This document shows positions 57,067 through 64,000 of a stretch of 64,000 bases of DNA, in pieces. The first letter of the stretch is position 1, and every line of letters begins with the position of its first letter. This stretch comes from Chamaecrista fasciculata (lineage: Eukaryota > Streptophyta > Magnoliopsida > Fabales > Fabaceae). The translations under genes and the position numbers were made by a program. The stretch lies in assembly GCA_003254925.1 (NCBI GenBank), contig QANZ01023544.1, forward strand, positions 87,312-151,311. The letters run 5' to 3'. The notes under the pieces are model-generated. The model was not told where the DNA came from. It saw only the letters and a program-made list of their open reading frames with translations, and did not search any database.

Positions 57067-57826
57067 CCCTAGCAGTTCTAAGGCAGTTCATGTCATTACT
57101 ACATGAGAAACCAAGCACATAGGAAACCCTATTCAAGAAACCTTAGTGCAAACTCTAGAAAAACCTGAGCTTGAAGAGATATTTATAGAAATCAAAGGAG
57201 GAGAAAGTTTTAAAGCCATAATAGAGAAACACCCTAGGTATGCCCAATTCTTCTTTGGTTTCAACTACAAGAAGGAAAAGTAAGAAACTCTTGCTGTAAA
57301 TGAGTTGGAAACTAAGGTGGAAGACCTGCCATTTCCAAGCTCTCATTTAATGACTAAGGAACAATTAGAGGAAAAGAAGGATAAAAAGATAGAAGACTTG
57401 ATAGGAAAACTAAAAGTCAATGCCCCCTTATTAGAATTGGTTAGGAAAGTCCCTAGGTATACCAAGGTATTTAAAAACATTGTTGAGAAAAAGAAAACAT
57501 CCTAAAATAAACTTCAACTGAGTCTTACCATTTCAGCCCTTCTAGAGCCTAAGTTACCTATTAAGCGCAAGGACCTTGCTTCGTTTACCATCGCTTGCAT
57601 GATAGGGAAAGTCGTAGTTATTGGAGCATTGTTGGACCTAGGAGCATCAACCAATGTTATGCTCAAGTTAGTCTATGATTCCTTGAATATGGACGGACTT
57701 AAGGACAGAGGGTTGATTCTGCAATTAGCCGACAAGAGCAGTAGACGTCCCTTAGGAATAGTAGAGGATGTCCTAGTCAAAGTGAAAGATCTAATCTTTC
57801 TCGTTGACTTCTATGTCCTAGACACC
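57067..57826 (+). pseudogene. Athila-like gag end and protease of copy A
   Basis: Continues the gag of 44770-46134 after ANG4. Frames at 57305-57505 (FPSSHLMTKEQLEEKKDKK, LKVNAPLLELVRKVPRYTKV) and 57599-57829 (MIGKVVVIGALLDLGASTNV, LQLADKSSRRPLGIVEDVLV) match the protein of copy B. A TAA near 57283 and a TAA near 57503 break it. DLGAS is the form of the retropepsin active site usual in Athila. It ends at LDT, where the next LTR begins. Confidence 0.8.
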
Positions 57827-59276
57827 TGATTAGCCCAAAAGTGAAAAAGTTATTTGGCCTTCTTTTGGTGTGTTTATAATAAAAATATATTAGAATTAGA
57901 CCAATTAATATGCTAAGGGCAACACTAAGGAATGGTGGAATAAAGTGGATATACAAAGAGTTAATTAGCGTTTATTTATTGTACTTTATAAATAGGTGCT
58001 ACTTAATGGTTTATTCAGTGTTTCAGATATCCGAACAAGGCCAAACCAAGAGGGAAATATCATAATGTTCGAGAAGATCACGTTGAGCACAAGATATTCT
58101 TGCGCTTCCATGTGGGCCGCCGGCCCAACTTAGGTAATTCCCGCAGCGCACGTATCTGTTAGGACTATGATGTCAGCAAGTAAGCTTCAACGCAATTTGA
58201 TGTTGCGTCGTCACCTTGATCCAACGGCCCAAGTTGGAAATCTTGCAGCACAGATTAATCTGAAGCAGTAGAGTATGTTTTGCATGGCTACGATTCAAGA
58301 TACGAAGATATCATCGAAATATCGCAGATATTTCGCTGCGCCTTCGTATTGGGCCGCCGGCGCAAGCAACAGCCGAGAGGCGATGTTCTTCCCTTAACTT
58401 TCAGACCAAGCACACTACTCAACACTATAAATAGAGGTTGTCATTCCATGCTCAAAAAACTCAATTCCAGCGCTCAACTCATTTAGTATAGTTTAGATTA
58501 GTTCTCTGCCTAGAGCATGAGTAACTAATTAGGTAGATACTTGAGGAATGCCTCAAGGATGTTACTTGAGTTCACTATGTTTCGTTGTAGAGTCAAGATG
58601 TTGATGTTGCATTTATGAAGTATGATCAACTCCTTCAAAGGTAATTGTTGAATTTGTTTATATATATATATATAAGCCGTAGATTACCACTTTGTTGAAG
58701 TAATGAGACCTTGACATTCCCGCAGTTTGTCTCTCTCGTGATTAATGAAGCTGATCTTTAGGGTTTGCTAAAGAGTGGTTTACATATCTTATATGCATAA
58801 TTAGAATTGTTATTGATATATCTATGTTTGTTTTTGTTCTGATGTGGCAATAATATAGATTGTCCCGAAGAGCTTTTACAAATAGCTCATAATCTAGTTT
58901 TAGATGAGTTACCTATCCTAATTCCCTCCATTGTTTGATTGATTGTATTTATAGTTTACATACATTGTCTAACTTGGTTAAGTAAATGCATATTCATTAT
59001 CTATTATCTATAATGAACGAACTATGATAGTCAATCTCTAGGGTTTTCTCTCAAGTATTATTTTGACTCTTTCATTATCTTATTAAATCGTGACAACCCT
59101 CAAAAATAGAAGTTACAACCTTCGTCACAATTCTCTTAGCCTCATCACATTGAGTTCCGCGAGAGATCCGACCTTGGGTTAGCCTATACTATATTTTAAT
59201 AAATATAGTTATACTTGCAAGGCTCGAGTATAATTCAATTTGATCCATTTGACACGTTACGACGGGTGTCTGGTCA
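57827..59276 (+). repeat. Athila-like LTR, copy B (1450 bp)
   Basis: TGATTAGCCCAAAAGTG to GTGTCTGGTCA. It holds the full-length middle missing from LTR A. An ACTATAAATAGAGG TATA-like box at 58424-58437 is a good promoter candidate. A (TA)n run lies at about 58660-58674. Confidence 0.8.
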
Positions 59277-59281
59277 AGTTT

Positions 59282-59299
59282 TGGCGCCATTGCCGGGGA
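59282..59299 (+). other. Primer binding site of Athila B (tRNA-Asp type)
   Basis: TGGCGCCATTGCCGGGGA, one mismatch to the expected complement, five bases after the LTR end. Confidence 0.85.
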
Positions 59300-59529
59300 A
59301 CTCTTTCTTGAGATCCTAAGAAATTGTAATTTGTTTTTGAGTCTTTTTCTTTTTAGAGTCTTTATTTTTCTTTTTTTTTTAGTCGAGTTTTGTTTTAACT
59401 TTTGAGTCTTTATTTTTGAGTCTATTTTGTTTTGATTTTTTTTTGAGTCTTATATTATTTGTTTAATTTGTTTAAGTCTATTTTTAATTTTAATTTTAGT
59501 TTATATTATTTTTTTATTTTTTTTAGTAT

Positions 59530-60840
59530 ATGCCTAGGAGACCTTGGGAGCTTTTAGTCCCCTAGATTTGGATTTAGATAAAACGCATAGATCCCTTAGA
59601 AAAAGTAGGAAAAATATAGATATGGAAAACTCAGGCAACAACCGTAGGTTAGATAATAAGAACGTGAAGAAGTTCACCAAAATCATGGTCTAAACAATGG
59701 ACAACCTAGACCGAGAAGATCTATCCGAGAAGCATCCAGTCTAATGAACAATATGAGGTTTAGAGAAACGTGCTCCCTCAAATCCAAACGGATTTTGAGA
59801 TCAAAGGACCACTTTTCAATGGATTACCTAAGTTTTATAGATTGGCCAGTGAAAATCCTTTTACTCAATTGAATAACTTGTATCTTCACTGCCGAACCAT
59901 GAAACCACTAGCACCAAGCATAGAGGATGTGATGTTGAAAGTATTCCATCTCACACTCGAAGGCAAGGCGCTAGATTGGTACACTCATTTGGGAACTTAT
60001 GAACGGACAGCTTATCTGTCCTAGGAAAATCTTAGAAGATCATTTCTCGATAAGTACTTTCTCGAAGCTAAATCATTTGCCGCTAAATAGCAAATCTCAG
60101 CTGTGGAACAACGAGATAACGAAACGTTACTCGAATACGTAACTAGATACCAGGACCTTTTAGTAAAGTGTCCTAATCACCAGTACATTGAGGAGCAGAT
60201 AGTGGAATACTTTTGTAGTGGACTTCTAGACGACGAGGCTAATCACATAGATGCCGCGTCCAATGGTTCCATAACGAAGTTGGATATCGAGACCCCATGG
60301 GAACTAATCAAGCAAGTTGCTCTCAAGCGAGAAAACTGATGAAGACGTACCCGTGCTGTCAAGCGAATAGTAACCAATCAGTCAGACCCGATGATGGAGA
60401 AATTGACATCAGACATGGACAGTCTAGCCATAGCTGTCAAGGAGATGAATGCCAAGTTAGCCACTTCGCCAAGAAAGGTCGCTCTTGTGACCGCAACCTG
60501 CTCCGTGTCCGATTCATATCAACATGGAACTAGGGAATGTTCCCATCAACCCGAGGAAGTATCAACCATGTATCAACAAGGCCCGAGTCAATTTCCTAGA
60601 AGATTTGATATAGATTTAGGACTGGAAATTTTTTCCAAAACCAAAACTTTAATAACCCAGTTCTTCAAAGACAAAACTTATCTTCAACCGAAACTGACAC
60701 TCAACTCCTCATTAGGAAGTATGAAGAATCCAAAGCTTGAACTTCGAAGAAATTCGATGATTTTGGACAAAGGATCGATCTTCTTTCTAAGGAGATGGAA
60801 ATCGTGAAAAGGAAGCCTGATGATCTTGAACAAGTAGTAG
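59530..60840 (+). pseudogene. gag: Athila-like gag of copy B
   Basis: ATG at 59530 (MPRRPWELLVP) meets a stop after 11 codons. Matching gag sequence follows in pieces: 59770-60024 (QTDFEIKGPLFNGLPKFY, LEGKALDWYTHLGTYE), 60103-60339 (QRDNETLLEYVTRYQDL, YFCSGLLDDEANHIDAASNG) and 60391-60807 (MNAKLATSPRKVALVT). Stops replace Trp (TAG near 60023) and Gln (TAG near 60088). It has the same architecture as copy A and the minus-strand gag at 8688-9878. Confidence 0.8.
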
Positions 60841-61680
60841 TTCGAGCAACCGATGTTAGAGTAAATAACATAAGTGCCCCTAGTAGTTCTAAGGCAGTTC
60901 ATGCCATTACTACTAGAAAAACTGAACCTATAGAAAACCCTGCCCAAGAGACCTTAGTGCAAACCCTAAAAGAGCCTGAGCCTGAAGAAATGTTCATAGA
61001 GATCAAAGAAGGAGAAAACTTTAAGGCCATAATAGAAAAGCACCCTAGGTATGCCCAATTCTTCTTTGGTTTCAACTACAAGAAGGAAAAGGCAGAAACT
61101 CCTGCTGTAAACGAGGTGGAAACTAAGGTAAAAGACCTGTCGTTTCCAAGCTCTCATGTAATGACGAAGGAACAACTAGAGGATAAAAACGATAAGGAAA
61201 TAGAAGACGTATTAGGAAAACTAAAAGTCAATGCCCCCTTATTAGATTTGGTTAGGAAAGTCCCTAGGTATACCAAGGTATTTAAAAACTTAGTTGAGAA
61301 AAAGAAAACATCCCAAAAGAAACTTCAACTAAGCCCTACCATTTCAGCCCTTCTAAACCCTAAGATACCTATAAAACACAAGGAACCTGGTTCATTCACC
61401 ATCCCTTGCATGATAGGAAAAGCCGTAGTCAATGGAGCATTGTTGGACTTAGGAGCAGCCATCAACGTTATGCCCAAGTCAGTATACGATTCTTTGAATA
61501 TGGACGAACTTAAGGGCACAGGGTTGATCCTGCAATTAGCCGACAAAAGCAGCAGACGTCCCCTAGGAATAGTGGAAGATGTCTTAGTCAAGGTGAAAGG
61601 TCTAATCTTTCCCGCTGACTTCTATGTCCTAGACACCGGTAATAATAGAGCTGCCGATTACACCATAATCTTAGGCAGAC
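60795..61680 (+). CDS. Athila-like gag C-terminus and protease (open fragment)
   Basis: Open for 296 codons. The first third is a Glu/Lys-rich gag tail with ITTRKTEPIENPAQ and EHPRYAQFFF-like parts. LGKLKVNAPLLDLVRKVPRY (about residues 130-155) is a conserved block in Athila-type polyproteins. The retropepsin follows: IPCMIGKAVVNGALLDLGAA near 205-225 with active-site DLGA, NVMPKSVYDSLNMDELKGTG, then IVEDVLVKVKGLIFPADFYV and IILGR. The ATG at 60795 is only the first Met of the open stretch; the true gag-pol frame began upstream and is broken. It ends where the Gypsy LTR begins, so RT and integrase are absent. Confidence 0.75.
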
Positions 61681-63103
61681 TGTAACATCCCGGATAGGAT
61701 TTTAATTTAAATATTTGTAAGAACTAAAATATTGTAAAATATGTGTATTTGTTAGAAAATGTTAATTAAACGCCTAAATGGGACTTTGGTGGAAGGAAAT
61801 AAATTATAAAGAATAGGAGGACTAGATAAGTTATAATAAGAAAGAGGGTTAGTGTAAATAAATAAATAATTAGAATTATTAGAAGGAGGAAGGACTAAAT
61901 TGCAGAGCCTAAAAGTTGTTGCAACTTAAGGTAAATGTAAGGGAGTGTAAGGGGGAAAAGGCATGGTAGTGTTATAAAACATTTAGGAATCGAATGATAA
62001 AACAAAATAATTTTTTGGAGTTCAAGTGTAATAATTAGAAAGATTGGGGGGAGGAAATATAATTTTCCCCAAAACTAGTAAAATGGCAAATATAAGGAGG
62101 TAGAAGAAGAAGAATCGGGGCAAGAAAAAAATGGGAAGAAAGAAAGAACAGAGTAGCGACGTGGTGGAGTAAATGGAGTAAAGGAGAAAGAATGGCGGAT
62201 ATCTCTACATCCAACGGTCCGTTTTGGGCGATCTAGCAGTCGATTCGAAGCTTAGGATGAGGTGAAGCTAACCCAGGTTCCAGTTTTCAAATCAAACGGT
62301 TGAATTAAGAGGAATTGGAGATCGAAAAGTGACGCCAAAGTTGGAAAAGTTCAGAAAATTGGCGGTTTGAGGGACTAAATTGTCTCTAGGTAGGGTTTCT
62401 TCTTTCTCTCCTCATTCAAAGCTCTATTTCATCCTATGTTTGCTTAGGGTTTCATGAATTGTGATGGTGGTTGATGTTTTGAAATATTGTGAGGGTTTCT
62501 TGAATTTAAGTTTTAAAATCCATAAAGTTTGTTGAGAATTTGTGAACTCATGAGAAAAGAGTATTAAATTATGTTTGTTCCTGATGTACATTGGTTTCGT
62601 TGTTATCCTGTTGAGAAGAAAATGTGGATTTGTAATTTTAGTGTATTGGAACAAATCGCAAATAAGTCCTTTACAGTTTTGGAGTTAATTTCAGAATGGT
62701 CCTTTTTGGAAGTTTATCTCCTTAAAGGATGGAGTTTTAGTGTGTAAAAATGATTTTAAATTGAATTATTTCATGAGATATGGAATTGTTTATTTAGAAG
62801 TAATGAAAATGGAATGTGATTTATTGGAAAGTTATGTGTTAAACAAGAAGAATTATGAAATGTGATGTATTGTGATTTTCATGACACCTTGAGAGTGGAG
62901 GCCCTCCCCATTTATTCGCGATGAGTACTCGGGTAATTGCTATGGTGGATTCCATAGTTGGCCTAAGTGTGGATTCCTTAGGTGACAGGCAGATTGGTAT
63001 GTGCGCACACCGGGAGACGTTCCGGAAGCCTAGGTCTAGATGACCATTGTTGTATGATCCTGACATGTTGGGTTGCTGGTTATACCTTAAGGTGTCACGA
63101 TTG
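61681..63103 (+). repeat. LTR of a different Ty3/gypsy element, interrupted
   Basis: TGTAACATCCCGGATAGG is a typical start of plant gypsy LTRs (TGTAACA/G-CCCGG). The sequence is non-coding, with CATCCAACGGTCCG (near 62210), a GGGTTTCTTCTTTCTC stretch and a late GC-richer block (62880-63060) containing GTGCGCACACCGGGAG, as in such LTRs. Its end is not seen because a reversed Copia LTR starts at 63104. The orientation is judged from the TGTAACA end only. Confidence 0.6.
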
Positions 63104-64000
63104 TGTTGGGAAATCACCACGCACACAACGCAACAGAAACAGGTATAAATTTAAAAATTTAAACAAACAGAATACGCGCATAGTGATTTCTTCCCAATGA
63201 TCCGCTATATGGATCTGTATCAGTGTAAGGACAAGAATTTTACACAAATCGATCGGCAGCTTTTGTGTCTACGATGCTGAGGAGTCCACTCCGAGTGTGC
63301 TCCCTCCGCCGGTGATCCACACGAACAGTTTGGCAGATGCCTAGGTGCTAGCCTCCTTCACTTCTCCAAGTGAACCAAGAACCTTATCTACGGTGTTCTT
63401 GAACTCAAGAACGATTCTTGAACTCCCAAGAACAGATGGCGCCTATGATCAAGAATCTTATTCTTGATCTCACACAACCTTGTCACAAACCCTAAAACTC
63501 CTTTTAGGTTTGCGCCACTTTCTCTCTCTAGGGAAACTAGGGTTGTGTTTTCTTCCTCTCTTCACCAAGACTCAAAACCGATTTTGCTCTTGTGAATTTG
63601 GGTGAGAAAAGTCGAAATTCCAAGTATCATGAGGCATAGGCTTAAGTCGACTTTAGCTCAATATATATATAGGGTTTGAGGTTTTGATAATTATAATTAG
63701 GGAATCCCTAAATATATGATTATCAAATTATTAAATTATGAGATTACAATAATATCATAATTTTAGGACTTGAATTCCTAATTATAATATTACCTTAATA
63801 TTATAATTTGAATTCAAATGCAATCTTGGAGAATCAAATTGGAAGATCAAATCTTCCCAAAAGATACCCAAGCCATGCGCCTAGTCCTAGCCAATTTGTT
63901 GGAATTTAATAAATCAAAATAACAAACCTAACTCTTAGGTAGTTATAACTAATTTGTTATTTTCCAACAATATTGATTTAAGATATTACCATAATATCTT
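63104..64000 (-). repeat. Angela-like LTR, minus strand, cut by the window edge
   Basis: TGTTGGGAAATCACCACGCA at 63104 is the complement of the 3' end of the ANG4 LTR (GGTGATTTCCCAACA), and the homology continues to the window end (TATATATAGGG near 63665 matches the TATA region). The left flank GATTG (63099-63103) would be its TSD. Whether it is solo or part of a full element lies outside the window. Confidence 0.82.

Larger units (their letters stand above)
43744..57826 (+). mobile_element. Athila-like element copy A, split by ANG4
   Basis: LTR 43744-44541, primer site 44547, gag 44770-46134, then ANG4 (46135-57061), then the gag/protease end 57062-57826. The sequence stops inside protease at GACACC, where the LTR of copy B begins. 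No RT or integrase is present. The ANG4 insertion duplicated ACTAC (46130-46134, 57062-57066). Confidence 0.8.
57827..61680 (+). mobile_element. Athila-like element copy B (LTR, gag, protease), truncated
   Basis: LTR 57827-59276, primer site 59282, gag from 59530, protease to 61680, where a different Gypsy LTR (TGTAACATCCC) cuts in. The left edge lies inside the protease of copy A. Whether it is an insertion with an off-window end or a tandem LTR-internal-LTR-internal array of one element cannot be decided here. Confidence 0.78.

Overview
The window is nuclear DNA of a flowering plant, most likely a eudicot. The evidence is a spliced plant gene with GT..AG introns, plant retrotransposon lineages (Angela/BARE-type Copia, Athila-type Gypsy, another Ty3/gypsy), tRNA-iMet and tRNA-Asp primer binding sites, a SINE, and AT-rich spacers. 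The species cannot be named. Three runs of N (16733-17276, 28380-29211, 50092-51065) mark scaffold gaps.

Layout. (1) 1-7.1 kb: one ordinary gene on the + strand, an RHIP1-like (RGS1-HXK1-interacting protein 1) gene of eight exons and 246 codons. Intron 1 carries a SINE with a 19-bp target-site duplication (TSD). The 3.7-kb intron 3 carries an internally deleted Ty3/gypsy element with TSD GATTG. (2) 7.1-8.7 kb: spacer with a possible MITE, a 50-bp-period tandem repeat and a 22-bp palindrome. (3) 8.7-11.6 kb: the gag and 5' LTR of an Athila-like element on the minus strand. (4) 11.6-13.05 and 42.4-43.7 kb: unassigned DNA, formerly contiguous, split by a 29-kb nest. (5) 13.05-42.39 kb: the nest. 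Its outermost member is an Angela-like Copia element (ANG1, TSD AAGTT). A gag-only relative (ANG2, TSD ATACA) sits in the ANG1 leader, and a reversed solo LTR (TSD GTCTT) sits in the 3' LTR of ANG2. A rearranged third element (ANG3) with opposed LTRs lies inside ANG1. (6) 43.7-57.8 kb: Athila-like copy A, split in its gag by ANG4 (TSD ACTAC). ANG4 is a second gag-only Copia whose leader holds another solo LTR. (7) 57.8-61.7 kb: Athila-like copy B (LTR, gag, protease), cut off by a different Gypsy LTR (61.7-63.1 kb), which is itself interrupted by a reversed Angela LTR running off the window.

How it fits together. No operon or host pathway is present; the biology is that of a retrotransposon community. 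ANG1 and ANG3 carry the pol genes of a once-autonomous Copia family, now broken. ANG2 and ANG4 keep an open gag reading frame with a CCHC zinc knuckle but share the same dead pol, including the same deletion of about 470 bp across reverse transcriptase. This suggests a gag-only subfamily mobilised in trans. Two structured motifs recur across the group: a hairpin repeated in the leader (GATCGCC..GCGAC) and a two-tier LTR hairpin whose stem bases differ between subfamilies while pairing is largely kept. These are the best candidates for undescribed functional elements.
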